From NCBI RefSeq assembly GCF_000429165.1, contig NZ_KE386853.1, forward strand, positions 13,694 to 77,693: 64,000 bases of DNA. The letters are read 5' to 3'. The notes beneath the pieces are model-generated. The model worked only from the letters and a program-made list of their open reading frames with translations. It was not told the DNA's origin and did no database searches. This DNA is from Acetobacter nitrogenifigens DSM 23921 = NBRC 105050. Lineage in GTDB: Bacteria > Pseudomonadota > Alphaproteobacteria > Acetobacterales > Acetobacteraceae. The position numbers were made by a program, and so were the translations under genes. Below, in pieces: positions 9,356 through 18,853 of this stretch; position 1 is the first letter of the stretch, and every line of letters starts with the position of its first letter.

Positions 9356-9537
9356 GCGCTGACTCCGGCGCGACCTGTCTCTGTCTGACCGTCCACGGGC
9401 TGCCGCCCGCGTGCGGCTTCAAGCGTGGCAAGGCGCGCACGGTCGCGACGCAGGCGCAGCGCAGCGCCGATCGACAGATAAAGCGCTAGCGCGCCAGCCA
9501 GCCCATAAGCAGCCAGAATGTATGGAAGATGCGTCAT
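9352..9537 (-). CDS. ccmD: Haem exporter subunit CcmD
   Basis: 61 residues: one membrane helix (ILAAYGLAGALALYLSIGAA) followed by a basic, arginine-rich cytoplasmic tail, the normal CcmD build. It overlaps ccmC by 4 bases upstream and ccmE by 4 bases downstream. CcmD helps release haem-loaded CcmE from the CcmABC complex. Small and poorly conserved; the call leans on its position. Confidence 0.88.
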   Translation of the reverse strand: MTHLPYILAAYGLAGALALYLSIGAALRLRRDRARLATLEAARGRQPVDGQTETGRAGVSA

Positions 9538-10325
9538 ACGGCCAACTCCTGCGCGCCAGATTCAGCAAGAGTGGCGTTAACCGACGTTCCGCGGCGCGGA
9601 CTGGTGAGCAGACTACGGATGCGATGCTCCATCACTCCTGCCCGCAGGCGGGCGACGACGATGGCGGCGAACCCCAATGTGAATCCCAGCGTCGAGACGA
9701 GCAGGGGCCAGAGCATGGCGTGCGACATTGTGGGGGCGCCGGTCAGGGTGATGCTGTCGGGCTGATGCAGAGTGTTCCACCATTGCACGCTGAACTTGAT
9801 GATCGGCAGATCCACGGCGCCGGCGAGCGCCAGAATCGCCGCCGCGCGATAGCCTCGTTGCGGATCGTCGAAAGCGCGGATCAGCGCGATATGGCCGAGA
9901 TAGAGGAAGAACAGCACCAACACGGAGGTCAGGCGCGCGTCCCACACCCACCATGTGCCCCACATGGGCTTGCCCCAGAGCGAACCTGTGGCGAGGCATG
10001 TCGCTGTCACGCAGGCTCCGACCGGGCCGATTTCCACCGCAGCCAGATCGGCCAGCGGATGCCGCCATACCAGTGAGAGCACGGCGCACACGGCGAGCGC
10101 GGCGTAACCTGAGGACGCCAGCCACGCGCACGGCACATGCACATACATGATACGTACCGAATCGCCCTGCTGCCAGTCGGCGGGCGAGAAGAACAGGCCC
10201 CAACCGAGGCCGCAAAGGGTCAGCACGATCGCAGGCCATGTGAGCCATGGCTGCAGCGCGGCCCCAAGTTTCAGAAAACGCCCGGGATTGGCGTAGCGGT
10301 GAAACAGGGCGCCGGCGCGATCCAT
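9534..10325 (-). CDS. ccmC: Haem exporter protein CcmC
   Basis: 263 residues from the ATG at 10325; the frame also allows a TTG seven codons upstream at 10346. Neither has a strong ribosome binding site. Six membrane helices and the WWD-type haem motif GKPMWGTWWVWDARLTS are visible, with the flanking periplasmic histidines in MYVHVPCAW and NTLHQP. CcmC loads haem onto CcmE. It is the first gene of the minus-strand ccm run in this window. The partners ccmA and ccmB are not adjacent and must lie elsewhere. Confidence 0.93.
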   Translation of the reverse strand: MDRAGALFHRYANPGRFLKLGAALQPWLTWPAIVLTLCGLGWGLFFSPADWQQGDSVRIMYVHVPCAWLASSGYAALAVCAVLSLVWRHPLADLAAVEIGPVGACVTATCLATGSLWGKPMWGTWWVWDARLTSVLVLFFLYLGHIALIRAFDDPQRGYRAAAILALAGAVDLPIIKFSVQWWNTLHQPDSITLTGAPTMSHAMLWPLLVSTLGFTLGFAAIVVARLRAGVMEHRIRSLLTSPRRGTSVNATLAESGAQELAV

Positions 10326-10536
10326 GAATGTCGGGGAAGCGTTCAAGATCTGTCTGTGTCCTGATCGAAGAGACGGCGTCCGGTTACGTCGTCGCGTCTA
10401 CATGGGATCGCGCCAGGGCGCGGAAAAGGCTCCACCGCAAATGGCGGGGCGCACGTTCCTACACTATCATGACGGCGTTGACACGGGCCACTCGACTCAT
10501 GGGTGGCTCTTCTCTTGCACACGACCGGAGCCAGCC

Positions 10537-10830
10537 ATGCTTTTCACCATTGTCTGCACCGATAAACCCGGAGCATTCGAAACACGGTCAGCAACCCGTG
10601 AGAGCCATCTTGCGTATCTGCAGACCTATGTCGATCGCATTCAATTCGCCGGTCCGCTGTTCAATCATGACGGACGGGCCTGCGGCAGCCTGCTGATCGT
10701 CGATGTAGAGGACCGCGCCGCAGCCGAAGGATTCGCTGCGAGCGACCCGTATGCGAAGGTCGACCTGTTCGAAAGCGTCGTCATTCGCCCCACGCGCGCG
10801 GTGTTCCGCGACGGGGCCCTCGCGGAATGA
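10537..10830 (+). CDS. YciI-like protein
   Basis: 97 residues from ATG 10537. It matches the YCII-related family: MLFTIVCTDKPG start, a conserved RESHLAYL with the histidine, GRACGSLLIVDVED, and ending with the SDPYAKVDLFESVVIRP block. The fold is a small ferredoxin-like dimer; enzymatic function is not established for most members. It overlaps the EVE-domain gene by 4 bases and is transcribed divergently from ccmC, so it probably forms a two-gene unit. Confidence 0.85.
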   Translation: MLFTIVCTDKPGAFETRSATRESHLAYLQTYVDRIQFAGPLFNHDGRACGSLLIVDVEDRAAAEGFAASDPYAKVDLFESVVIRPTRAVFRDGALAE

Positions 10831-11279
10831 GCAGGGAGCCCGACGCGTTGGCGCGTCAGTACTGGCTGGTGAAGTCGGAGCCCGACGCATTTTCATGGGA
10901 TGAGCAGGTCGCCAACGATGTCGAGCCATGGACCGGCGTGCGTAATCATCAGGCGAAGAAAAACCTCGCGGCGATGAAGAAGGGCGATCTGGCCTTCTTC
11001 TACCACTCGAATGAAGGGCGGGAGATCGTCGGCGTCGTGGAAATCGCACGGGAGGCCTATCCAGATCCTTCCGCAGAGGCTGGGCCATGGGTCTGCGTCG
11101 ATGTGAAGACCGTTGGGCCGATGCCGCGGGCGGTAACGCTTGCGGAAATGAAAGCGGACGAGGCTCTGTCTGATCTGGCGCTGATCAGGCAGTCGCGCCT
11201 ATCGGTCGTCCCTGTATCGCATGAACATTGGACGCATATCTGCGCGCTGGGAGGGTGGAAAGGCGTTGTTTCACGTTGA
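10827..11279 (+). CDS. EVE-domain protein
   Basis: 150 residues. The sequence YWLVKSEPDAFSWDEQV, TGVRNHQAKKNL and DLAFFYHSN are typical of the EVE domain (PUA-like superfamily, related to human THYN1). These proteins are thought to bind modified bases in RNA or DNA. Standalone bacterial EVE proteins are common. The start is fixed by the ATGA overlap with the YciI-like gene. Confidence 0.88.
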   Translation: MSREPDALARQYWLVKSEPDAFSWDEQVANDVEPWTGVRNHQAKKNLAAMKKGDLAFFYHSNEGREIVGVVEIAREAYPDPSAEAGPWVCVDVKTVGPMPRAVTLAEMKADEALSDLALIRQSRLSVVPVSHEHWTHICALGGWKGVVSR

Positions 11280-11450
11280 CGTGAGGTACGTCGATATTAC
11301 GAAAATACGCCTCTGTCAGCCATCAAGCTGTCTGAAAGCAAGCGTTGATCATGGCCAGCTGCGGGCGGCCGCTGCTCCGAAACTCTGCAAGGTGCGTCTC
11401 TTCTCCTCTGGATGAGCGGTTCGCTCCGCAATCGAGGAGGATTGTCGCGT

Positions 11451-12464
11451 TCATTCGGGGGTGGGGGCGTGCGCCTCAGTGTCGTGAAAGCGCGAAAAAT
11501 CCACGGCGATGCGTCCTGTCGGATTGCTGTGGATCATGTCCACGAAGCGATGATTGATGAGGATCTGATCGATTCTGTAGGCGGTGCGGGCGAAAACGGC
11601 CTGGCCTGTCGCTTCGTCCGTGCCGGTTACGGTGACTATGATCTCGGCTTCGTCCTCCGCCAGTGCGGCGAGCCTGTGTCGGGTCAGGGGGCTGTCCGGG
11701 GCGATGACATGCGCGATGACGAACGCGAAGCGCAGCACAGGAACATGCGCCTGCACCAGTTGCAGGGGATGAAACTCCCGCACCAGGTGTCCGTCCGGGG
11801 TTTGCCTGAGCAGCGATAGCGCGATCTCCGCATCCATGGAGTGAATCATGCTTCGGCGCTGGTTGGCGACCCGTATGCAGAGCGCCGACACCTGATTTTC
11901 ATCCGAGATGACGGCTTTCCTGCCGAACATGAGCCGCGCGCGGGGACGCGCGAAACGGGCGAACACCAGACCCGTCGCCAGAGCGTTCACCATCATGCCG
12001 ACCAGCACTTCGACGGAAACTATGGCGTTCGCCATAGGGCCGACCGGCGCCATGACGCCGTAGCCGACCGTGGAAAGCGTCTGTACGCTGAAGAAAAACA
12101 GATCCAGCAGACTCAGTGGATGCGGAGACGAGATCTGCGAGACTGCAAGCTCGTAGAGCGCAGCGAAGATCAGATTGGCGGCGAGGTATCCGCACAGGCT
12201 GCTGAACAGGAACTGCGGCCAGCTTGCGGTCAGCGCGTGGTGGTAGACGTCCGACCAGAACGAATCCTTCAGACCGATCCGCAAGACGTCGTCATGCCCT
12301 TTCTCCTCAAGGGCGTGCGCACGGAAGCGCCGTGCGGCTTCCTGGGACGTGATCCCGCGCCGTGGCTGCTTTTTGTGGGGTTTGACGTGGATGGTCCCGG
12401 TCCCGTCTGTCTCACCCTTCGCGGCCAGATAGGGTCGGTTCAATCGTCGCCACAATTTTTTCAT
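11451..12464 (-). CDS. Inward-rectifier potassium channel, KirBac family
   Basis: 337 residues from the ATG at 12464, preceded by a GAAGG-type ribosome binding site. Order: N-terminal amphipathic slide region (LKDSFWSDVYHHALTASWPQ), outer helix, pore helix with selectivity filter TVGYG in FFSVQTLSTVGYGVMAP, inner helix, then a cytoplasmic immunoglobulin-like Kir domain (KAVISDENQVSALCIRVANQRRS, HVIAPDSPLTRHRL). The layout matches prokaryotic Kir channels. Its transcription diverges from guaD. Confidence 0.9.
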   Translation of the reverse strand: MKKLWRRLNRPYLAAKGETDGTGTIHVKPHKKQPRRGITSQEAARRFRAHALEEKGHDDVLRIGLKDSFWSDVYHHALTASWPQFLFSSLCGYLAANLIFAALYELAVSQISSPHPLSLLDLFFFSVQTLSTVGYGVMAPVGPMANAIVSVEVLVGMMVNALATGLVFARFARPRARLMFGRKAVISDENQVSALCIRVANQRRSMIHSMDAEIALSLLRQTPDGHLVREFHPLQLVQAHVPVLRFAFVIAHVIAPDSPLTRHRLAALAEDEAEIIVTVTGTDEATGQAVFARTAYRIDQILINHRFVDMIHSNPTGRIAVDFSRFHDTEAHAPTPE

Positions 12465-12737
12465 GCGCTTGCCTTCGCCTGCGCGCTGTCCTCCACGGGA
12501 GAGCCCCTGCGCAGTTCGCATTAAGCCGAGGCTTGGCGCGCGCGACCACGCGGCTTTCTGCATGGATGCCCGGCGCACACGTTGTCGACATAGCAACGAG
12601 CAGCGACATTCATAATAGGTTGCAGCAACCGCGCTGCAGACGGCGGCTCATTTGTTAAGAGACGCGATCTGAGGGCGAAACGCGAAAGCCTTGCGTCGCG
12701 AGACCTTAACGCAACGATTGAAAGAAGAGGCCTGATT

Positions 12738-14075
12738 GTGACGTCATCCGTATCCTGCGCCGCCATACGAGGGCGCGCCGTTACCTTCCGCGCCAACCCG
12801 TTCGAGGTTCCGCCTTCGGAAAGCCTCCTGGTCGAAGACGACGCGTTGATCGTCATGAAAGATGGGCGGATATCGGCATTCGGTCCTTACGACGCGACGA
12901 GGGTGGTCCTCCCCGAAGGAGTGGTCCCCGTTCATTACAAGGACTGTCTCATCTCGGCGGGCTTCATCGACACGCATGTTCACTACCCGCAGTTGCCAGT
13001 CATAGCAGCCTGGGGCGAGCAACTGCTGGAGTGGCTGGAGAGCTACGTGTTTCCGGCCGAAGCAGCCTTCGCTGACGAGGCTGTGGCCCGTGACACGGCG
13101 AAACGCTTTCTGGCCGAACTGATGCGATGCGGCACGACTACGGCGGCCGTCTATTGCACCTCCCATCCCCAGTCGGTCGACGCATTCTTCGAGGCGGCGG
13201 AGCGGCTCGGGGCGCGGATGATCGCCGGAAAGGTGTTGATGGACCGCAACGCGCCGGACGCGCTTCGTGACACTGTTCAGCGGGGATACGACGAATCGTC
13301 GGCGTTGATCGATCGTTGGCATGGCAAGAGCCGGCAGCTTTACGCCGTCACGCCGCGCTTCGCCATCACCAGCACGCCGGAGCAGCTTGAGGCGGCGGGC
13401 GATCTGCTCCGTCGCGATGCAAGTCTCTTCATGCAGACCCACCTTGCGGAGAACCTGAACGAGGTGGAGACGGTCCGGCGCCTTTTCCCGGACCGGCGTT
13501 CTTACCTCGATGTTTATGATCACGCGGGGCTTGTGCGGCCGCGAAGCGTGTTCGGTCACGCCATTCATGTGGACGAGGCGGAGTTGTGTCGTTGCCACGA
13601 AACCGGAGCGGCGCTTTCCCATTGCCCGTCGTCGAATCTCTTTCTGGGCAGCGGCGCTTTTCGTCTTTTCGATGCTCTGGATTCAAAAAGGCCAGTCAGG
13701 GTCGGTCTGGGATCTGACGTAGGCGCGGGAACGTCTCTTTCCCAACTGCGAACGATGGGAGAAGCTTATAAAGTCGCGCAGATGACAGGCCGGCGTCTGC
13801 ACGTTGCGCAAGCGTTGTGGCTGGCGACCGCCGGCGCGGCGCGATCCCTGGAGCTAGATGACCGTATTGGCGTGATCGCGCCGGGCATGGAGGCGGACCT
13901 GTGCGTGCTTGATCCGCAGGCTACGCCGCTGTTGCAATACCGCGCTTCGCGTTGCGAAAGTATTGAAGACCTGTTGTTCGCTCTGACCATCCTCGGTGAC
14001 GACCGTTGCATTCGCGCCACATGGGTTGGAGGAGCGTGTGTGCACCATCTGGAGCGTGACGGTGGCGAGTCCTGA
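12738..14075 (+). CDS. guaD: Guanine deaminase
   Basis: 445 residues from a GTG at 12738 with AAGAGG upstream. It is an amidohydrolase with metal ligands in FIDTHVHYPQ (about 76-85), FMQTHLAENLNE, FGHAIHVDE and LGSDVGAGTS, and the guanine-deaminase-type NLFLGSG segment. The enzyme converts guanine to xanthine. An NCS1-type nucleobase permease lies 2 kb downstream on the other strand, which fits purine salvage, though a porin gene separates them. Confidence 0.9.
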   Translation: MTSSVSCAAIRGRAVTFRANPFEVPPSESLLVEDDALIVMKDGRISAFGPYDATRVVLPEGVVPVHYKDCLISAGFIDTHVHYPQLPVIAAWGEQLLEWLESYVFPAEAAFADEAVARDTAKRFLAELMRCGTTTAAVYCTSHPQSVDAFFEAAERLGARMIAGKVLMDRNAPDALRDTVQRGYDESSALIDRWHGKSRQLYAVTPRFAITSTPEQLEAAGDLLRRDASLFMQTHLAENLNEVETVRRLFPDRRSYLDVYDHAGLVRPRSVFGHAIHVDEAELCRCHETGAALSHCPSSNLFLGSGAFRLFDALDSKRPVRVGLGSDVGAGTSLSQLRTMGEAYKVAQMTGRRLHVAQALWLATAGAARSLELDDRIGVIAPGMEADLCVLDPQATPLLQYRASRCESIEDLLFALTILGDDRCIRATWVGGACVHHLERDGGES

Positions 14076-14109
14076 CGATCCTTTTGAAAACAAAAGATTT
14101 TAACAAACT

Positions 14110-14142
14110 TTGTCATATATTTGTCATATTACTGTCATGGAA
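14110..14142 (+). promoter_or_regulatory. Pho box: three 11-bp direct repeats
   Basis: Three units start exactly 11 bases apart at 14110, 14121 and 14132: TTGTCATATAT, TTGTCATATTA, CTGTCATGGAA. This is the spacing and core (CTGTCATA) of a PhoB binding site. A T/A-rich -10-like stretch (TTATTT / TAGACT) lies about 5-15 bases further on, as expected when PhoB replaces the -35 contact. The next gene downstream is the porin at 14213. Confidence 0.8.
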
Positions 14143-14212
14143 CCTTATTTAGACTTGATCTCGCCCCGGCTCCTAAGAACCGCATCGGTCTTGCCAATTA
14201 CAGGAATCCCCG

Positions 14213-15949
14213 ATGCCGGAGCCGTTATTTTTTGCAAAGCGCAAAAGCGTTTTGCTTTTGAGCAGCGCGCTCGTACTGACGCAGTTTGGTCTTGGTCGCG
14301 ATGCGCATGCTCAGGCGGCGTCACAGATCGACGTCATGGAAAAGCAAATTCGTCTTCTTCAGGTGCAGCTGAAGGAAATGAAGGTGCAGCAGGCTCACCG
14401 TGACCACGAAGTTGCGGAGGCGCGAGAGAACGCGAAGCAGGCCCGCATGGCCGCCGAAAGCAATCCGTACGCCATGCGTCGCGCTTATATCAATAGCAAT
14501 GGCGCGCCGGGTCTGGACACTCCGCCGCCCTATATGACAGCGGAAACGCCTTACAGCACGGCTTATGGCCGGGTGTCCGGCGTTCCTTCCGGCCATGGAA
14601 TTGCGAAAGCTCCTGTGTTCCACAAGGGTCAGTTTAATATCGGCCCCGTGACGATCACACTCGGCGGCTTCCTGGAATCTGCAGGCATTTTCCGTACAAG
14701 AAACGAGACTGCGGACATCAGCTCCAATTTCGGCGCCATCCCGTGGGGCAACTCGCCCAACGCGCACATCAACGAGTATCATCAGACAGAGCGTCAGAGT
14801 CGTTTCGCGGCCCTGGTGGCGGCCAACGTTTCGAAGGACGTCCGGGTTTCAGCCTATACGGAACTTGACTTCCAGGGTGCAGGGTCTGCTTCCAACTCCC
14901 GCCAGAGCAACAGTTACGTGCTTCGTTCGCGTCTGTTCTATGGTGCGGTGGAAGATACTGCTGATGATTTTTACATCAGTGGTGGCCAGATGTGGTCTCT
15001 TGCAACCATGTTCAAGCATGGCATGGGCTTGCGAGACGAACAGATTCCGCTGGTCATCGACGCGCAATACATTCCTGGCTTCACGTGGCTGCGTAACACC
15101 GGAGTCCGCGCCGTCAAAGGCTTCGATCACGGCAAGTACCACATTGGCGTGGAAATCGCGAACCCGCAGGCGGTCATCAACGCAGGCAGCGGCGGGACGT
15201 ATGTTCCCAAAGGCGCCACGAGCGTCACCGACAACAACTCCGGCGGGCAGGTCAATAATTCCGACACTACCTATTCAACGGATGTCGCGCCCGACTTTGT
15301 CATCAAGGGAACCGCAGATCCAAAATTCGGCCATTTCGAAGCGTTCGGTCTTGGCCGCTTCCTGCATGATCGCGTGAGCTATCTAGGCAGAGGCGATAGC
15401 CACACGAAATTTGCTGGCGGCGGCGGCGGCGGAATGGTCATTCCGATCATCAAGAACAAGTTCGACTTCCAGGCGTCAGGTCTGGCCGGGGTCGGAATTG
15501 GTCGTTACGGAACTTCGAATCTGCCCGATTATACTTTGAACTCTCGGGGCGCGCCTGTTCCGCTTCCTGAAGCGCAGGTTCTGGTGGGGCTGATCGGGCA
15601 TCCGACCAAGTCGCTGGATCTGTATGCCTACGGAGGCATGGAGCAGATTCTGAACCGCAGCTCGTTCAATGCAGGCGGCAAATCCTACGGCTACGGAAAT
15701 CCGAACTACAACGTAACCGGTTGCGATACCGAAGGCGCAGCTTCGGGTCTCTGTCAGGCGAGCATCAAGCGTGTTGCGCAGGGTACGGTCGGGTTCTGGT
15801 GGCGTTACCTGAAGGGTGATTATGGCACGGTGCAGCTTGGCGCCCAGTACTCCTACACGAACGTCGCGGCGTTCCGTGGAGTGGGTGGCACGCCGCACAC
15901 CGACGACAACATGATCTTCTTCTCGATGCGTTACCTGCCTTTCCAATAA
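14213..15949 (+). CDS. Outer-membrane porin with N-terminal coiled coil, probably PhoB-controlled
   Basis: 578 residues. A signal peptide ends near DAHAQA (about 33), followed by a coiled coil (MEKQIRLLQVQLKEMKVQQA) typical of alphaproteobacterial porins. From about 145 a beta-barrel pattern runs to the terminal aromatic residue (MRYLPFQ). Repeated alternation of aromatic and polar residues and glycine-rich turns fit a 16-18-strand barrel. The Pho box upstream suggests induction on phosphate limitation and so a phosphate or anion channel; this role is inferred. A strong terminator follows. Confidence 0.82.
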   Translation: MPEPLFFAKRKSVLLLSSALVLTQFGLGRDAHAQAASQIDVMEKQIRLLQVQLKEMKVQQAHRDHEVAEARENAKQARMAAESNPYAMRRAYINSNGAPGLDTPPPYMTAETPYSTAYGRVSGVPSGHGIAKAPVFHKGQFNIGPVTITLGGFLESAGIFRTRNETADISSNFGAIPWGNSPNAHINEYHQTERQSRFAALVAANVSKDVRVSAYTELDFQGAGSASNSRQSNSYVLRSRLFYGAVEDTADDFYISGGQMWSLATMFKHGMGLRDEQIPLVIDAQYIPGFTWLRNTGVRAVKGFDHGKYHIGVEIANPQAVINAGSGGTYVPKGATSVTDNNSGGQVNNSDTTYSTDVAPDFVIKGTADPKFGHFEAFGLGRFLHDRVSYLGRGDSHTKFAGGGGGGMVIPIIKNKFDFQASGLAGVGIGRYGTSNLPDYTLNSRGAPVPLPEAQVLVGLIGHPTKSLDLYAYGGMEQILNRSSFNAGGKSYGYGNPNYNVTGCDTEGAASGLCQASIKRVAQGTVGFWWRYLKGDYGTVQLGAQYSYTNVAAFRGVGGTPHTDDNMIFFSMRYLPFQ

Positions 15950-16030
15950 GGAACGCACGGGCGGTTGAACTGCGGCCCACAGGACGTCGCAGCTCAACCG
16001 GATCAGGCTTTGAAACTTGTTTCGTAAGAA

Positions 16031-16067
16031 GGGCGCATGACTTCGCGATCATGCGCCCATCTTTTTA
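16031..16067 (+). terminator. Rho-independent terminator after the porin gene
   Basis: A perfect 10-bp stem, GGGCGCATGA / TCATGCGCCC, closed by an 8-base loop, is followed by a T-rich run (ATCTTTTTA). It ends the porin transcript and lies just before the convergent NCS1 gene. Confidence 0.9.
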
Positions 16068-16113
16068 TTCCCGAGGGAGTCTTGATTTTGTGGCTTCCGC
16101 AGTGCGGCTGAGG

Positions 16114-17511
16114 TCACACGTTGCGGCGCGTGCGCCGGGCGCCGCCGAGCGTCGATAGAGCCCAGTAAATGGCGCCAGGAACGACAATTCCGGCAATCCA
16201 GGATATGTCGACGCCGCCAAGCGACCGAGCGGCGGCGCCGGTGTAAAGCGCGTTCGAGACAAAAGGTATTTGCGCAAATATTCCAAGACCGTAGCAAACG
16301 ACTGCGGGACCGTTCACCAGCCCATAAATCCCGCCATCCTCCTTGAAAAGGGATGGAATATCGTAGTCGCCGTGGCGGACGAGATAATAGTCGACCAGAT
16401 TTATGGCGGTCCACGGGGAAAGAACGGCCAGAAGAAGCTCTATAAAATCATTGATGATATCGAGAATGTCACCGCGGAGCGAGATAGTCGTCGCGACTGA
16501 TGCGGCAAGCAGAATGGCTGAGCACACGGCCCGGCTGCGGTGGGTCGGGCGCCAATTCGGCCGAAATGTGTGTACGAACGTCATCATCGACAAGGCTGCG
16601 CAGTAAATCTGCATTGTGCAGCATATAAGTGTTGAAATGACGATGACGGTCAGCAACGCAAGCGACAGGGCGGATGAAATGCTATTCAACTCGTCGTAGA
16701 AGGACGCGGAAGCTGCGGTGCTGCCAATATAGGCGCCAATCAGCGTTGGTCCGGCTGTTCCCAGAGTGCTACCGGTCAGGCACGACCAGAAGGCGGTTTT
16801 CTCCCCTGTATGGGCGGGTAAATAGCGAGAGTAATCTGACACGTAGGGCGCATAGGCGATCTGCCACAACACGCCGATCGAAAGCGCGGCGACGAAATCG
16901 CGAAGCGTCGGCATGGCGAGAAGCGGTTTAACCGGCGCGGCGTGCAGGCCAAAGGCGTAATAAGCGGCAAGCAAAATGAAGCTGGTGGCCGCTACATAGG
17001 TGTATCCGATGGTGAAACGCTCGATCAGCGCGTGTCCTACGGCACAGAGAATGAAGATTACCAACGCCGAGAGGATGACGGGCCATTGCTGGCCTGACAG
17101 GCCCAGAGCCAGATTGGTCTGGTCTCGGCCGATCGCCAGTATGGTCGCCGTGAAACCGACATACATAAGAATAACCACAGCGACGATCAGCAACGCGCCC
17201 CAAGCGCCAAACTGACCGCGGGTTTGCTGCATCTGCGGAACCCCGAGATGCGGCCCCTGAGCCGCGTGAAGAGCCATGAACACGCCGCCGACGCCGTTGC
17301 CCGCCAGAATCGCGACAGCCGCCCAAAGAAGGGAGAGATGCAGGACCTTGCAGTAGATCATGCCTGTCATGATCGCGAGAATGTTCTGGTTGGCGCCCAC
17401 CCACATCAGGCACAGGCTGCGTGCGTCGCCGTGCCGTTTGTCCGCAGGCACAGGAAAGATCGTTTCTGATTCGATGAGCGTCGTGGCCACTTCTTGCGGG
17501 ATCGTGCTCAT
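16114..17511 (-). CDS. NCS1-family nucleobase permease
   Basis: 465 residues with about 12 hydrophobic segments. The N-terminal LCLMWVGANQNILAIMTGM and the VSDYSRYLP motif in the middle are typical of purine-cytosine permeases (NCS1, CodB-like). WTAINLVDYYLVRHGDYDI near the C-terminus is also characteristic. Expected role: proton- or sodium-coupled uptake of a purine, cytosine, allantoin or thiamin-like substrate; the exact ligand cannot be read from sequence. GAGG about 10 bases upstream supports the start. Confidence 0.85.
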   Translation of the reverse strand: MSTIPQEVATTLIESETIFPVPADKRHGDARSLCLMWVGANQNILAIMTGMIYCKVLHLSLLWAAVAILAGNGVGGVFMALHAAQGPHLGVPQMQQTRGQFGAWGALLIVAVVILMYVGFTATILAIGRDQTNLALGLSGQQWPVILSALVIFILCAVGHALIERFTIGYTYVAATSFILLAAYYAFGLHAAPVKPLLAMPTLRDFVAALSIGVLWQIAYAPYVSDYSRYLPAHTGEKTAFWSCLTGSTLGTAGPTLIGAYIGSTAASASFYDELNSISSALSLALLTVIVISTLICCTMQIYCAALSMMTFVHTFRPNWRPTHRSRAVCSAILLAASVATTISLRGDILDIINDFIELLLAVLSPWTAINLVDYYLVRHGDYDIPSLFKEDGGIYGLVNGPAVVCYGLGIFAQIPFVSNALYTGAAARSLGGVDISWIAGIVVPGAIYWALSTLGGARRTRRNV

Positions 17512-17870
17512 CGGCGAACGACCTCACTTTTTGGAGCGTCGGCAAAGTGGGGCGGCGCGAGAATATTCAACGTCGCCCTCGGGCGGACCGAGCCGCTGCG
17601 AATATATGTTGATGTGGTGCTGAGTATGGTTGGGGTCGACCGGAGGGCGCCTGGAGCGGTCCCTGCGAGAGACGGGAAGCCCGACTCATTGACGGCTTTT
17701 GGCTGCGGCAGGCCATGGGTGACGACGTAATTCGGCATGTTGTATAGACTTCCCGACGCAACCGCTGAACCGCGAGAAAGCCACGTGGCGATTACTGTCT
17801 GAAGGCTGACATTTTCGTAACGAGCGCGCAAGATTTCGCTGCCGAGACAACTGTTCGTCACCGCCGACAT
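17508..17870 (-). CDS. Hypothetical protein upstream of the NCS1 permease, doubtful
   Basis: 120 codons ending in an ATGA overlap with the permease start. The sequence is polar and proline/serine-rich, with no membrane segment and no recognised motif. Translational overlap is the only positive sign. It could be a fragment of a larger lost gene. The remainder of 17,871-18,042 shows nothing convincing. Confidence 0.25.
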   Translation of the reverse strand: MSAVTNSCLGSEILRARYENVSLQTVIATWLSRGSAVASGSLYNMPNYVVTHGLPQPKAVNESGFPSLAGTAPGALRSTPTILSTTSTYIRSGSVRPRATLNILAPPHFADAPKSEVVRR

Positions 17871-18042
17871 CGGTATGATCGTGGCACAGATCAGGATGAC
17901 GCAGTCTATACAAGATCGCGCCAGTGCCCGATGGCTCTCGGAGGGCCTTTCAACGAGAACTGTCTTCTGACGGGCAGGCCTCTAGCTGTGCTGCGCGGTA
18001 GCCCTCGACCGCTCCATCGATCTTGCGTCAGTCAGAGGGGCA

Positions 18043-18753
18043 CTAGTTGTAGTTACGGAGCAACCCGACAAGACGCCCCTGAATGCGCAGACGTTCGGCG
18101 GGAACGATCCGCGTCTCGTAAGCAGGATTCGCTGCTTCCAGCGCGATTGCGGCGCCGCGTTTGCGCAGACGCTTCAACGTCACCTCGGCCTCATCGATCA
18201 GGGCGACGACAATCTGTCCGGTCTCGGCCGTATCCGCCTTTCGGATGATCACGGTATCTCCATCGAGAATCCCGGCTTCGATCATCGAATCGCCTGCCAC
18301 TTCGAGCGCGTAATGCTCCCCCTGACCCAGCAGCGCCAGCGGCACGGCGACGTGCGTTCCGTTGTCGCGCAGGGCTTCGATGGGCAGACCTGCCGCAATA
18401 CGACCGTAGAGCGGCAGATTGAGCGATCCGGCTTCGTCCGCCGTACGCACCACTCCTGCAAGTCGGTGGGAAAAATCACCCTTGATAACGTTGAGAGCGT
18501 GCGGGGAGGGGGCGCCTCCAAGCTGTTCGGACTCGCCTACCGCCGGCAGACGAAGGATTTCCAGCGCACGGGCGCGGTTGTGCCGCCGTTGCAGAAAGCC
18601 GCGCTCTTCCAGTGCGGAGATCAGGCGGTGCACGCCTGACTTGGATTTAAGGCCAAGCGCCTCTTTCATCTCGTCGAAAGACGGCGAGAAACCCGTATGC
18701 TTAAGGTGCGAATCGATGAAGAGCAGCAATTCGTGCTGCTTGCGGGTCAACAT
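18043..18753 (-). CDS. lexA: SOS repressor LexA
   Basis: 236 residues from the ATG at 18753. The winged-helix DNA-binding domain starts [17 protein letters not shown]. The S24 autoprotease domain has the cleavage region YGRIAAGLP, the nucleophile serine in [11 protein letters not shown] and the general-base lysine in [10 protein letters not shown]. Alphaproteobacterial LexA is slightly longer than that of E. coli (202 residues), as here. A matching SOS box lies about 47 bases upstream, showing autoregulation. Confidence 0.95.
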   Translation of the reverse strand: MLTRKQHELLLFIDSHLKHTGFSPSFDEMKEALGLKSKSGVHRLISALEERGFLQRRHNRARALEILRLPAVGESEQLGGAPSPHALNVIKGDFSHRLAGVVRTADEAGSLNLPLYGRIAAGLPIEALRDNGTHVAVPLALLGQGEHYALEVAGDSMIEAGILDGDTVIIRKADTAETGQIVVALIDEAEVTLKRLRKRGAAIALEAANPAYETRIVPAERLRIQGRLVGLLRNYN

Positions 18754-18799
18754 CAATCCATCTCCTCTCGCGGAATACGTTCGCGAATGTCCGGTCTTT

Positions 18800-18814
18800 G
18801 TTCTACATAAGTTC
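18800..18814. promoter_or_regulatory. SOS box (LexA operator), GTTC-N7-GTTC
   Basis: GTTC TACATAA GTTC at 18800-18814 is a perfect match to the alphaproteobacterial LexA direct-repeat operator. It lies upstream of lexA, read leftward. Confidence 0.9.
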
Positions 18815-18853
18815 CTGTTTCCGGTCAATAACCGGGCGCCAAATCAGGCGGCT

